A DNA stretch of 64,000 nucleotides. It comes from an uncultured Rubritalea sp. (lineage in GTDB: Bacteria > Verrucomicrobiota > Verrucomicrobiia > Verrucomicrobiales > Akkermansiaceae). The notes under the pieces are model-generated. The model did not search any database. It was not told the origin of the DNA and saw only the letters and a list, made by a program, of their open reading frames with translations. Location: assembly GCA_937923145.1 (NCBI GenBank), contig CALAJT010000006.1, positions 1 to 64,000 of the forward strand, in the 5' to 3' direction. Below, piece after piece: positions 6,260 through 15,745 of this stretch; within the stretch, counting starts at the first letter, position 1; each line of letters begins with the position of its first letter. Position numbers and translations under genes: made by a program.

Positions 6260-9200
6260 CTAGCTATGGAGTAGCCCTGCTATTTCATCTTGGCTGAGTC
6301 CTTGCATCAGTGGTTCACTTTCGTCACCTAGTGCGGAGCTTATGAGACCTTGCTTAGAAGCTTGCAGTTTCAGGATCTTTTCTTCTACTGTGCCTCGGGT
6401 AACAAATTTATACACCGTGGTCGGTTTAGTCTGCCCGATTCGGTAAGCTCTGTCTGTCGCCTGCGCTTCTACAGCAGGATTCCACCATGGATCAAAATGA
6501 ATTACTGTATCTGCTGCGGTTAGGTTTAGACCGTATCCACCTGCTTTGAGGCTGATCAGAAAAACGTCAGGTCCACTAGGGGATTGAAATTTAGCGACCT
6601 CTCCAGTCCTGTCTTTAGTAGCGCCATCTAGATATGCATAGCTGATTTCAGCAGCTTCCAAGGCTGATTTTATCAATGCGAGCATGGAGGTGAACTGGCT
6701 GAAGAGTAGCACTCGGTGACCACCTTGCTTCGCCTCGATTAGCATTTCTAACAGACGCACCATTTTGGCAGAGGCTTCCTCTTGGGTGATCTTCATTTCC
6801 GGGTCTAGTAAGCGGAGGTCGCAAGATGCTTGGCGCAGTCTGAGCAATACTGTTAGAATTTGCATTCTAGCAGCACCATCTTCTAGCGCATCTACTTTTG
6901 CCGCTCCTTGCAGGAGTAGTTTTGCGTAGGTTTTCTTCTGGCTAGGGCTCGGGTCGCAGTAGATTGTCTGGTGGATTTTAGGCGGTAGGTCTTTTGCTAC
7001 AGTAGATTTAGTGCGCCTGAGCATGAAGGGTGCTATGCGCATTCTAAGCCTTTTCATCACTGCATTATCCGGAAGATTGCCACTCAGCGGCTTTTCGTAA
7101 AATTGCTGGAAGTCTTTCCTGCTACCTAAATAGCCAGGGAGTAGAAAGCGATAGAGTGACCATAGATCTCTTACCGCATTCTCCACGGGCGTTCCTGTCA
7201 GCGCGATACGGTGAGAGGCATCTAGTTTGCAGAGTGCCTTGGCTGACTGTGTATCTGGATTTCTGATGATTGAGGCTTCGTCGATAACTAGGGTTCCCCA
7301 TTTCTGTATACTGTAGAAATCAATGTCACGGGCTATTAGTGCGTAGCTAGTGATGATAATGTCAGCGGAATGTGCTACGGAGAAATAGTCTTTGCGCTTA
7401 TTACCATGGAGGATCAGGGTCTTCATTGCTGGGAAGAATTTTTTAGTCTCAGCTTCCCAGTTTCCTAGGAGGGATGTAGGGCAGACTACTAGAGAAGGGT
7501 GTTTTTTATCTTCTAACAGGTGTAGTAACGCCAATGTTTGTAGCGTTTTACCTAGTCCCATGTCGTCTGCCAATAGGGCAGCTTGATCATGCTTAGCACG
7601 GTGGTATAGCCATGCTATTCCTTCTTCTTGATAGGGTCGGAGTGTTGCTTGAATGGCTTCTGGTAATTTAGAAATTACAGTAGTGTCAGGCTGGTCTTCT
7701 TTAGGACCTGAGTAGTGCTCCCTCAATCTTCGGAGATAAGCTGCCTGACTTTTAGCGGCGATGTAGAGACCATTTTCTTGTCTGGGATTGGTGTCTCGCA
7801 GAACTGTTTCTACAGTGTCGGCATCGAAGTTAGAGATGATGACTTGCTTGCCGTTTTTAGAAGTGCCAGAGCGTTTTCCGGTCGCAAGCATTCTTTGAAT
7901 TACTTCTTTTGGAATGTCTTTGCCTTGATCGGTTTTGAACTGGACATCATAAGCTAGCCAGTCTTGTCCGCTGGAACTTACTTCCTTGAAATCAAAATCA
8001 GGAATGATGCGTACCATGTTGTTTTTAGCACTCTTAAGTGTGTTACTGGTGCAGATAGTCCATTGCTCATTGTTCTCTAGAGTAGGCATCGTAGAGGTTA
8101 GAAAATCAATGATTCCGTCTGAGTCGTTTAGTTGCCAGCCACCCTCAGAATCGATGATCTGAAAACCAGATTGAAGAAGTATTCCAGCAGCTTCATCCTC
8201 AGCTAGTCGATTTCTGTCTAGGAAGTGGTCTGGAATTTCGGGATGCGGGATGGGAAACTGTATTGAGTGGGTCTGGTTTAAGCCGATGATTAGGTATTGA
8301 TCATTCGAGTAGATGGCCTTCAGTCTTGCGCTCAGAAGTTTTGTCGAGCCATCGATAGTTAGCTCAAAGCGTGGTGTGTCTGATGAGATCGGAATGCTCT
8401 GTAGCTTGCTGTCATCATCCCAGATGATGTGATCTGCTACTAGTTCTCGGCTTTGGAGGAATTCCTTCACTGGCAGTGAAATCATCTGCATGGTTGCTAT
8501 GCGCTGCCAATATCGGGTTTTCCATAATCCAGTAGTGGGGTGAATGGCGAAGGTTTTTGATTCATCATCCCAAAGGAATAATAGTTCACCGAGGTGCCAA
8601 GCCTGACTCCCAAGTCTAAGATGCTCACTAAGTCCTATATTAATACGGCCATCATCATACTCAAGAGACATAGGTAATCGTGAGTTCTCTGGTGCAATTT
8701 GTAGTAAATTTTCACCTGAAAAGACTCTGTCGTGATCACGCAGGTGAATCAAGAAATCTACAGCCTGATCACCACGAAGCCCTATTAAGTTTGGTCGATC
8801 TTGTTGAGTAGAGGCGGTAATCCAGTCTGAGAGCTTTTGGTCGATCTCATTTGACTTGGATTCTGGAGCTGGGCTTAATTTTACTGAAAGCCCACCAAGT
8901 GTATTTGACTTTGAAAATAAAGATGCTGGAAAATTTGGAGGTAATTGAATGATAAGAGGTTCAGATAGAGAGTGCTGAGCTTTAGGAATGCTCTTGGTAG
9001 GGATCGTCGTATCGGCTAGAGAATCCTCAGATAGATGATGTAGCATCACTGCAACTGCATGCTCACAGATTTCACCAGTGCGTCGACATTGTAGACGAGG
9101 GCAGATAGTATCTATGTCGATTTCAGAATGGATTTTTACAGTCACACGAGTCGGCTTAGCTCCTGACTGAATAGCACCAGTAATGATGTTGTTTATTTTG

Positions 9201-9298
9201 GCTGACTCAAGCACGGCGCCTCGTGTGAGGATGTCTTTGCCTGCTTTGTTTGCCTTCCATCCCGCAACTTTAGCTATCCATTGTTTAGTGATTTCCAT
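6260..9298 (-). CDS. SNF2-family DNA helicase with SWIM-type zinc finger
   Basis: This 1012-residue protein begins with a SWIM-like zinc motif (C66, C71, C78, H80). A long middle region of unclear fold follows, then a SNF2 ATPase. The P-loop DDMGLGKTLQ lies near residue 580, with motif II VIDEAS near 672, so DEAS replaces the common DEAH. The GTPVEN motif and a C-terminal helicase lobe follow (LLFSQFTSMLALIKSAL near 865, then GLNLTAADTVIHFDPWWNPAVE and QATDRAYRIGQ). Such proteins remodel protein-DNA or RNA polymerase complexes, as RapA does. The gene is divergent from the kinase gene. No nuclease, methylase or other defence partner is adjacent, so a chromosomal housekeeping or repair role is more likely. 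Confidence 0.9.
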   Translation of the reverse strand: MEITKQWIAKVAGWKANKAGKDILTRGAVLESAKINNIITGAIQSGAKPTRVTVKIHSEIDIDTICPRLQCRRTGEICEHAVAVMLHHLSEDSLADTTIPTKSIPKAQHSLSEPLIIQLPPNFPASLFSKSNTLGGLSVKLSPAPESKSNEIDQKLSDWITASTQQDRPNLIGLRGDQAVDFLIHLRDHDRVFSGENLLQIAPENSRLPMSLEYDDGRINIGLSEHLRLGSQAWHLGELLFLWDDESKTFAIHPTTGLWKTRYWQRIATMQMISLPVKEFLQSRELVADHIIWDDDSKLQSIPISSDTPRFELTIDGSTKLLSARLKAIYSNDQYLIIGLNQTHSIQFPIPHPEIPDHFLDRNRLAEDEAAGILLQSGFQIIDSEGGWQLNDSDGIIDFLTSTMPTLENNEQWTICTSNTLKSAKNNMVRIIPDFDFKEVSSSGQDWLAYDVQFKTDQGKDIPKEVIQRMLATGKRSGTSKNGKQVIISNFDADTVETVLRDTNPRQENGLYIAAKSQAAYLRRLREHYSGPKEDQPDTTVISKLPEAIQATLRPYQEEGIAWLYHRAKHDQAALLADDMGLGKTLQTLALLHLLEDKKHPSLVVCPTSLLGNWEAETKKFFPAMKTLILHGNKRKDYFSVAHSADIIITSYALIARDIDFYSIQKWGTLVIDEASIIRNPDTQSAKALCKLDASHRIALTGTPVENAVRDLWSLYRFLLPGYLGSRKDFQQFYEKPLSGNLPDNAVMKRLRMRIAPFMLRRTKSTVAKDLPPKIHQTIYCDPSPSQKKTYAKLLLQGAAKVDALEDGAARMQILTVLLRLRQASCDLRLLDPEMKITQEEASAKMVRLLEMLIEAKQGGHRVLLFSQFTSMLALIKSALEAAEISYAYLDGATKDRTGEVAKFQSPSGPDVFLISLKAGGYGLNLTAADTVIHFDPWWNPAVEAQATDRAYRIGQTKPTTVYKFVTRGTVEEKILKLQASKQGLISSALGDESEPLMQGLSQDEIAGLLHS

Positions 9299-9425
9299 AG
9301 TAAGAATTCTGCGAAAGGCTAAGTCATGGAGTAACGTAAATAAACAAAAATTTTGTCAATAATCAGATTTACTTTGTTAGCGATTCAATGTTACTAAATC
9401 TCACAGTTCAAACCCACTTTTTATT

Positions 9426-12164
9426 ATGCCAGAAGATCACCCACAGCCAATTCCTTTTGAAGCTCCCACCCTAGAGGAGCTTGATGATTTAATGGAAGGA
9501 TATACATTTGAGTCCTTCATAGCTCAAGGAGGTATGGGTGCAGTTTATCTGGCAAGGCAAACTTCTCTGGATAGGCAAGTCGCCATAAAAGTCTTGCCTA
9601 GGGAGTTAGGGGACGATGCGGTATTCCGTGAGTCATTTAAGGCTGAGGCTAAGCACATGGCCAGATTGAATCACCCGAATCTGATAGGGATTTATGATTT
9701 TGGCGATATTGATGGGATGCTTTATATCATAATGGAATTTGTGAAGGGTAAGTCACTCTTTGACTCAGCGAATGGTAAAGCGATCATTCAGGAGACTGCA
9801 GCGGAGATAGTCAGAGATATCTGTTTAGGTCTAGAGGATGCGCACGAGGCAGGCATTCTTCACCGTGACATTAAGCCGAGTAATATACTTTTAGGAAAAA
9901 AAACGACTCCCAAGATAGGGGATTTTGGTCTAGCTAGACCTACTGGCGTGGCAGAAACGGGAGTAATCTATGGGACTCCTGGCTACGCTGCTCCTGAGGT
10001 TCTAAACTCGCCAAATGATGTGGATGCGAGAACAGATGTTTTTGCAGTAGGTATAATGTTTTATGAGTTACTTACAGGATCTATGCCTGAGACACCTTAC
10101 GTGTCAGCATGTGATCTAGTTGAGGTAGATGAGAGATTTGATGAAATTATAAGAAAGGCCATTCATCCAGTTCCATCTAACCGCTATGATAGTGCCGCAG
10201 ATTTAGCTGCTGCTATCACAGGAGTTCTTAAAGAAATAGAGATTGAATCCAGAGAACCAGTAAATCCTCTACTCAAGAATACGAGAAGAGTGAAAACTAA
10301 TTCTAAAGTCCTAGTGAGTTCAGCTGCAAGTCGGGGTGATTCTAAACTAGCACTGAACTCTGGCGCTAAAGGTGGAAAATTAGCTGCTACATCAGCGACT
10401 GCGTCTGGTTCGACTTCTATCGCTAGGCCCTCAACTGTAGCAGTGGCTCCGCCAGCAGGTAATGGTGCTAGAAATATAGTGATCATTCTGGTGCTTTTAG
10501 GCGCTGTTTATGGAGCTTTACAGTATAAGGATTGGAAGGAAAAAGATGTAGCAAGAATCAACAAAGAAGCTCAGGCTGAGAGCGATAAGCAACAAGCAAT
10601 TAAGGATAAACTTGCCAATGAACGTGCTGGAGAAAGTGAGAAAGCGGCAGAGACTCGACGTGAAAGACGTGAGCGCATTAGAAATAACTCTCCGAAAGTT
10701 ACTAATGCCCCTGACGCTATAGCGGGGGTAGGACCTGGTCATCCCGACTATCCGATGATACAATTGAAGAACGCTAAGATAGATTTAGCCACTGGTAATA
10801 GAGATAAAAATTCTTTCCCAGAGGGCACAGTGTTTCGTGATAACGAGCAGAGAGCTGTAATGTTCATTAATGAACCAATGACCTGGGATGAGGCTGACAA
10901 ATGGGCTAGTGAATACGGTGCTCAATTAGCAATCTGCAGCGGTAAGTCTGATGTATCAATATTCTCTAAAATGATCATTGATAATGAGGCTGCGTGGCTA
11001 GGTGGTGGTAATAATGGTAACAAAGGATGGGTTTGGGTAGACGGTAACGAGTGGAGAGAATTCGCCAGTCTACCGAACACCAAAAAAAGAGCCTTTGTTA
11101 CAGTCACTAGTTTTGGAAATCTCAATACTGAAAGCAAATATGATATAAAACTACCATTTTTTATAGAATGGAAAATGCATAAGAACGAAGACGGTAAAAT
11201 CAATCCAGGATCTCTTGCTAATCGTCTAGAGCGAACTAGTAAGGAAGTGGGGGGGCTTTCGATTAACCCTAAATTTCCCGCGGGCTCTATAAATTTAGGC
11301 TCTAGAACCTACTGTCCTGTCTTTAATGAAATGACCCATCTCCGTGCTAAGCAATTGGCGGAAAGGTCTGGTGGGCATTTGCTGGTGGTTTCAAATCGTG
11401 ATGAACTTATCTACCTAGAAGAATTTATAAGCCGCCTGCTCAAGCCTGGAACAAACTCTTGGATAGGGGGATCTCTAAAGAATGACCTCTGGCAGTGGGA
11501 CACAGGTGAAGAATGGTTAAAACTACCTTGGCAGAGAGGATATCCCAAGAAAGGTTCGAAGCTTCAATTTGTCACTGGTGATGAGATTAAATTAAAAGAT
11601 GCTGGGAGTAGTGATACCGCGCCGATGTTTATCATAGAGTGGAGCGCAGATAGGGATAAAGTGGCTAAAAGTAATGCTGGTAATGGTGGAGGTGATGACG
11701 GTAAGGGATTAAAAAAACTTAATACTTGGCATGCCGCTAAATTACAAAAAGTGATCCTCTCGGCAGAGAAGGAATTTAAATCTAATGTGAGGAAACTCAC
11801 TTTCGATCTGGAGTCTTACCTAAAAAGGTCACCTAAGAGTGAGAGAGAAGATCAAGAAGAAGCAGTTTATGAAATTCACGCTGAAGCCAATAATAAAGCT
11901 AGAATCCCAAGTGCTATCAGCGAGACGGGTCCTACTGAAGAAGTAAGAGAAATCACTGCGTATGGGGTAAATAAACAGATTACAATACAGAAAGATCTAG
12001 ACGAAGATATTGATAAGCTCCGCAAGCTCTATTTGAAGCATCTGGCTAAATTCAAAGTCGAAATGGCTGAGAAAGGTCAGAAAAGTGCTATCAATAGTAT
12101 TGAGGACTCAATGGAATCAGCAGGCAAGAATGCTGAGGATTATCGCGAGCATTTCGATCAATAA
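9426..12164 (+). CDS. membrane Ser/Thr protein kinase with two C-type-lectin-like domains
   Basis: The N-terminal kinase domain (about 28-275) has every catalytic motif: the Gly loop AQGGMGAVYLA, Lys55 in VAIK, HRDIKPSNIL near 146, DFGLA near 167 and GTPGYAAPEV. A Ser/Ala-rich linker leads to one membrane span (about 349-367), then a charged coiled coil and two C-type-lectin-like domains (about 465-580 and 622-735). These are marked by the pattern MTWDEADKWASEYGAQLAI ... WLGGG ... GWVWVDG and its repeat. A helical tail ends the protein. The design suggests an external sensor lectin linked to a cytoplasmic kinase. It is followed after 21 bases by an anchored nuclease gene, probably cotranscribed. 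The ligand is unknown. Confidence 0.88.
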   Translation: MPEDHPQPIPFEAPTLEELDDLMEGYTFESFIAQGGMGAVYLARQTSLDRQVAIKVLPRELGDDAVFRESFKAEAKHMARLNHPNLIGIYDFGDIDGMLYIIMEFVKGKSLFDSANGKAIIQETAAEIVRDICLGLEDAHEAGILHRDIKPSNILLGKKTTPKIGDFGLARPTGVAETGVIYGTPGYAAPEVLNSPNDVDARTDVFAVGIMFYELLTGSMPETPYVSACDLVEVDERFDEIIRKAIHPVPSNRYDSAADLAAAITGVLKEIEIESREPVNPLLKNTRRVKTNSKVLVSSAASRGDSKLALNSGAKGGKLAATSATASGSTSIARPSTVAVAPPAGNGARNIVIILVLLGAVYGALQYKDWKEKDVARINKEAQAESDKQQAIKDKLANERAGESEKAAETRRERRERIRNNSPKVTNAPDAIAGVGPGHPDYPMIQLKNAKIDLATGNRDKNSFPEGTVFRDNEQRAVMFINEPMTWDEADKWASEYGAQLAICSGKSDVSIFSKMIIDNEAAWLGGGNNGNKGWVWVDGNEWREFASLPNTKKRAFVTVTSFGNLNTESKYDIKLPFFIEWKMHKNEDGKINPGSLANRLERTSKEVGGLSINPKFPAGSINLGSRTYCPVFNEMTHLRAKQLAERSGGHLLVVSNRDELIYLEEFISRLLKPGTNSWIGGSLKNDLWQWDTGEEWLKLPWQRGYPKKGSKLQFVTGDEIKLKDAGSSDTAPMFIIEWSADRDKVAKSNAGNGGGDDGKGLKKLNTWHAAKLQKVILSAEKEFKSNVRKLTFDLESYLKRSPKSEREDQEEAVYEIHAEANNKARIPSAISETGPTEEVREITAYGVNKQITIQKDLDEDIDKLRKLYLKHLAKFKVEMAEKGQKSAINSIEDSMESAGKNAEDYREHFDQ

Positions 12165-12185
12165 TACGGAGGCAATTGTAGATTA

Positions 12186-12893
12186 ATGGCGAAGAAAAAA
12201 CAATCAACATGGGTGACCATCGTTCTAATCATTGTAGCTGTGGTCAGCTGGTATCTGAAAAAAAATCCAGGGACTCTTGATGGGATTACTGGTGCAGGTT
12301 CCACTGGTGAGAGTATCAGCGTAGATGCGTCAGGAAATATAGACTTTGATACCGTAGGTCTAACTGAAGCTAAGATTACTACTGGAGAGTTCACCTCTTT
12401 AGAAGGCTGTAAGCTTGCTGACCACCGTAACAATGACGGCGATAGTTTCTATGTTACTCATCCGAAAGGGAAAGATGAAGTGCGTCTCTATTTCGTGGAT
12501 ACTGCGGAAAGCAGGTTACATAAGTATAATGGCGAGAGAATTGCAGATCAGGGAGAATACTTCGGTGGGCTTTCTCAGAAGCAGACTACAGATATAGGAA
12601 TTGAAGGTAAGAAACTGACACTCGCACTGCTCGCTTCAAAACCATTCACCATGCTTACGAAATGGGAGATGGATCCATCTGGAAAACGTCCCCATGTCTA
12701 CGTGCTGGTCGAGAAAGATGGCAAGCAATATTACCTGCACGAAATACTGGCAAAATCTGGTTTAGTCAGAACTAGGACTAGGGGTGCAGCTCTGCCAGAT
12801 GGAAAAACATTTTTTAAGCAACGTGATAAAGTTAAAGCTCTGGAAGCAGAGGCGAAGAGAGAGAAGCGTGGAGCCTGGGGAGTAAAATCATAA
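12186..12893 (+). CDS. membrane-anchored staphylococcal-nuclease-like protein
   Basis: An N-terminal hydrophobic segment (about 9-25) anchors this 235-residue protein. The domain from about residue 75 has the SNase pattern: NDGDSFYV, then [11 protein letters not shown] (equivalents of catalytic Arg35, Asp40 and Glu43), the [13 protein letters not shown] segment carrying the second catalytic Arg or its neighbour, [10 protein letters not shown], and a final [10 protein letters not shown]. Staphylococcal nuclease cuts DNA and RNA with Ca2+. Activity outside the cytoplasm is likely from the anchor. It follows the kinase gene by 21 bases and precedes hisF by 7, so the three may form one transcript. 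A GGAGG lies upstream but 14 bases from the ATG. Confidence 0.82.
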   Translation: MAKKKQSTWVTIVLIIVAVVSWYLKKNPGTLDGITGAGSTGESISVDASGNIDFDTVGLTEAKITTGEFTSLEGCKLADHRNNDGDSFYVTHPKGKDEVRLYFVDTAESRLHKYNGERIADQGEYFGGLSQKQTTDIGIEGKKLTLALLASKPFTMLTKWEMDPSGKRPHVYVLVEKDGKQYYLHEILAKSGLVRTRTRGAALPDGKTFFKQRDKVKALEAEAKREKRGAWGVKS

Positions 12894-12900
12894 ATTAATT

Positions 12901-13677
12901 ATGCTAGCAAAAAGAATCATACCTTGTCTCGATGTAACCAACGGTCGAGTAGTCAAGGGCACCAATTTCGTAGATCTAGTAGATGCTGGAGACCCAGTCG
13001 AAAGTGCCATTGCCTATAACGAACAGCAAGCCGATGAACTAGTATTCTTAGATATCACAGCTTCTAGTGATGGTCGTGAGACAATGGTGGATGTAGTGCG
13101 CCGAACTGCTGAGCATTGCTTCATACCACTTACAGTGGGAGGAGGTATTCGTACAGTGGAAGACATGCGCAGAATGCTACTAGCTGGTGCTGACAAGGTA
13201 GGGATGAATACCGCCGCAGTAGTGAATCCAAAGGTGATCGATGCAGGAGCCGCTGCCTTTGGCGACCAATGTATCGTAATCGCTATTGATGCTAAAAAAG
13301 AAGCTGACGGCAAGTGGGGGGTATATACTCATGGTGGTCGAAAGCCTGTAGGTCTAGATGCTGTAGAGTGGGCTCAAGAAGTTTATAATCGAGGAGCTGG
13401 GGAAATATTACTTACTAGTATGGACTCAGATGGAACCAAGGATGGATATGATATCGAACTCACCTCTGCAGTTAGTGAAGCGGTAGGAATACCGGTAATA
13501 GCTAGCGGTGGTGCTGGTAACCTACAGCATATGGTAGATGTTTTAGAGCAAGGCAAGGCTGATGCCGTTTTGGCTGCTAGCATATTTCATTTCGGTGAAT
13601 ACCTGGTGAAAGACGCTAAAGATTACTTTCAAGAGCATGGTATCCCTGTGCGCCCTGTGGTGAACGTGCCTAAATAG
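12901..13677 (+). CDS. hisF: imidazole glycerol phosphate synthase, cyclase subunit
   Basis: HisF joins PRFAR with ammonia delivered by HisH to give imidazole glycerol phosphate and AICAR in histidine synthesis. The 258-residue TIM barrel starts [20 protein letters not shown] with the catalytic Asp in CLDV. It has the second catalytic Asp in IAIDAKKE and the phosphate-binding loops TVGGGIRT and VIASGGAGN. No hisH or other his gene is in the window, so hisF is separated from its partners. It lies 7 bases after the nuclease gene. Confidence 0.97.
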   Translation: MLAKRIIPCLDVTNGRVVKGTNFVDLVDAGDPVESAIAYNEQQADELVFLDITASSDGRETMVDVVRRTAEHCFIPLTVGGGIRTVEDMRRMLLAGADKVGMNTAAVVNPKVIDAGAAAFGDQCIVIAIDAKKEADGKWGVYTHGGRKPVGLDAVEWAQEVYNRGAGEILLTSMDSDGTKDGYDIELTSAVSEAVGIPVIASGGAGNLQHMVDVLEQGKADAVLAASIFHFGEYLVKDAKDYFQEHGIPVRPVVNVPK

Positions 13678-13744
13678 TTTGAATAGCTAAAAAGTTTGAG
13701 ATTGCATGAATACTTAAAACTCAGCTAGCATTGATACAATTATC

Positions 13745-14860
13745 ATGTCAGGGCAATTAAAACAACTATATCACTGTGATCGGTGCGGACAAGTATTCCG
13801 CTCCAGTATTAAAGACATTTCAGAGCTAAAATGCACTGAGTGCGGAATATCACCAGTGCGCGATGGTTTCGCCCAGCTAGCGCAGATGCCCGTTCTGGAT
13901 CATTCATTACTGGATCAAAATCATGGAATAGCTGGTAAGGATGAGGCAGATTTTTTCTCTATGGAGAGAAAGAAGAAGCAAAAACGCGCGATTAATATGT
14001 ATATTAGTTGGTTTGCGTTATTGCTCACTGTGATGCTCATTGGTTACTTTGTGAAAAAAAGTCATGACGGCCGAGAAACTGAGCGTGATGCCATTAATAA
14101 AGAAAGCATCGAATACGAGAGACGCTCAGCAAAAGCTCTAATCGCTAGTCTCCGTGCGTTCCAAGATTTCTCTACTAGCAATGGAGAGAATGAGAAAGCG
14201 CAATATATCTATAATGGCACAGACTATCTAGTGCAAATAAGAAACTACTACGATGATCCGCTCAATAAAGAGGACTATAAAAATAAGAGAATCAAGGTTC
14301 TCCAAGCAAATCTAGTAGAAGAGCAAAATCAGCCTAACAGGATGGACGTATTGCTGAAAATAGACTATGAAGATCGCTATGATGAGGTCTTTGAAGCAGT
14401 GTTCTGGCAGCGGGATAGTAAATGGTATTTAGACTGGCCACAATTCACTAGAATAGGTGAGTTAAACTGGGCAAACTTTGTAAAAAATCCGCAAATTACG
14501 GGGGAATATCAATTTAGGTTATATGCTCGAAAGCGTAGAAATGAGTTTGCTGATGATAATGGATACACTGAATTAGTACTCTCAAAGGCAATAAATCTGA
14601 AAGATAAATCATCAGAGGACTCTACATCTAGTTTGGTGAAACGGGGGGCTGAGTTGGAAGCTGAGGTTCTTGAGTATATCGAGCAAGTATACAAAACTCA
14701 GCGATCTAAGGAAGAGGTATTAGGAATAATAGATACAGTTGGTCAAGCTCGTGTCAATGTCCGCGTAGCCCATGAGGAAGTAGATGGGGTAAAGGTGATT
14801 GTTCTTAAAGAATTAATCTCCAAGAATTGGTTCTCTGAACTTGATGAAGTAGAAGAGTAG
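13745..14860 (+). CDS. zinc-ribbon membrane protein of unknown function
   Basis: I do not recognise a named family for this 371-residue protein. It starts with a zinc ribbon (C11, C14, C30, C33), followed by a short linker and one membrane span (about 83-101). The remaining about 270 residues are predicted outside the cytoplasm. They include a charged helical stretch and a beta-rich region around FEAVFWQRDSKWYLDWPQFT, reminiscent of stress-response or assembly domains. The topology of zinc ribbon, one span and an exported domain suggests a sensor or envelope scaffold. It converges on aroE with a 6-base gap. Confidence 0.7.
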   Translation: MSGQLKQLYHCDRCGQVFRSSIKDISELKCTECGISPVRDGFAQLAQMPVLDHSLLDQNHGIAGKDEADFFSMERKKKQKRAINMYISWFALLLTVMLIGYFVKKSHDGRETERDAINKESIEYERRSAKALIASLRAFQDFSTSNGENEKAQYIYNGTDYLVQIRNYYDDPLNKEDYKNKRIKVLQANLVEEQNQPNRMDVLLKIDYEDRYDEVFEAVFWQRDSKWYLDWPQFTRIGELNWANFVKNPQITGEYQFRLYARKRRNEFADDNGYTELVLSKAINLKDKSSEDSTSSLVKRGAELEAEVLEYIEQVYKTQRSKEEVLGIIDTVGQARVNVRVAHEEVDGVKVIVLKELISKNWFSELDEVEE

Positions 14861-14866
14861 AAAATA

Positions 14867-15745
14867 CTACAAGATAGCAGCTTTCATAAGCTGAGTATCA
14901 GGTGTCTGAGCTGTCCATGTCTCAAAAGATAATGCACCCTGGTGGACGAGCATAGAAAGCCCGTTCGCAGTAGCAGCTCCAGCTTCACGAGCCACTTTTA
15001 GCAAGACTGTCTCACTTGGATTATAAATAGCATCGTATACTTTGTGCTTTTGCTTGAGAGCGTCTAGAGGGTAGGGTGGTCTGTCGTCAGGCTTCATACC
15101 TAGTGAAGTAGCATTGATTATTAGATCTAGGTCATCGGCTATGATCGCCAATGCAATATCTGCGTTGTTAATGCTGTAGCACGTAGTGGCTTCGTGGTGA
15201 GCGAGATCTGCAGAAAGTTGCTCCACCTTTTCGACTGTTCTGTTAGAGAGGTAGAGTTCAGAGCATCCGTCAACGGCTAGCTGAGTAGCAATCGCTTTTC
15301 CAGCGCCTCCACCGGCACCAAGTAATAATATACGAGAGCCTCTAACATTAAACCCGAGTTCTTCATGTAGAGCTTTCACTAGTCCAGGACCATCGGTACT
15401 ATCGCCATAGATTTTGCCGTCTTTGAAATGTATCGTGTTTGCCACACCAAGAGCCTTAGTAGAATCTGTAAGTTCGTCACATTGCTGCATAGCTTCTAAT
15501 TTATGAGGAATAGTGACATTACAGCCTAGAAATCCTTTCTCTTGCATTAGCTGAAACGCTTCTGCCACATTACCTGGCTCTACCTGTATACGCACATAAG
15601 TCATCTCTATTTTAAGTGCATCCAGAGCTGCTTGGTGCATCTGCGGTGATGCGGAATGGCTGATAGGATTACCTATCACTGCCAACTTCGTGTTCGCTGG
15701 CAGTTCATCATTCCTAAGATCATCTACTGTGTAAACGTGCTTCAT
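14867..15745 (-). CDS. aroE: shikimate dehydrogenase
   Basis: AroE reduces 3-dehydroshikimate to shikimate with NADPH in the aromatic amino acid pathway. I chose the ATG at 15745 (292 residues). It overlaps the gltX stop as ATGA, which points to translational coupling. Motifs are the substrate site NPISHSASPQMH, the catalytic Lys in GCNVTIPHKLEAM, the nucleotide-binding LLLGAGGGAGKAIA followed by SNRT, and NATSLGMKPDD. The C-terminal GLSMLVHQGALSFETWT is conserved. Length is normal. Confidence 0.95.
   Translation of the reverse strand: MKHVYTVDDLRNDELPANTKLAVIGNPISHSASPQMHQAALDALKIEMTYVRIQVEPGNVAEAFQLMQEKGFLGCNVTIPHKLEAMQQCDELTDSTKALGVANTIHFKDGKIYGDSTDGPGLVKALHEELGFNVRGSRILLLGAGGGAGKAIATQLAVDGCSELYLSNRTVEKVEQLSADLAHHEATTCYSINNADIALAIIADDLDLIINATSLGMKPDDRPPYPLDALKQKHKVYDAIYNPSETVLLKVAREAGAATANGLSMLVHQGALSFETWTAQTPDTQLMKAAIL

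Noticed and set aside
6260-9298. SNF2 helicase as part of an anti-phage system such as DISARM
   Set aside because: No methylase, nuclease or other known defence partner is next to it; neighbours are HU and a receptor kinase.
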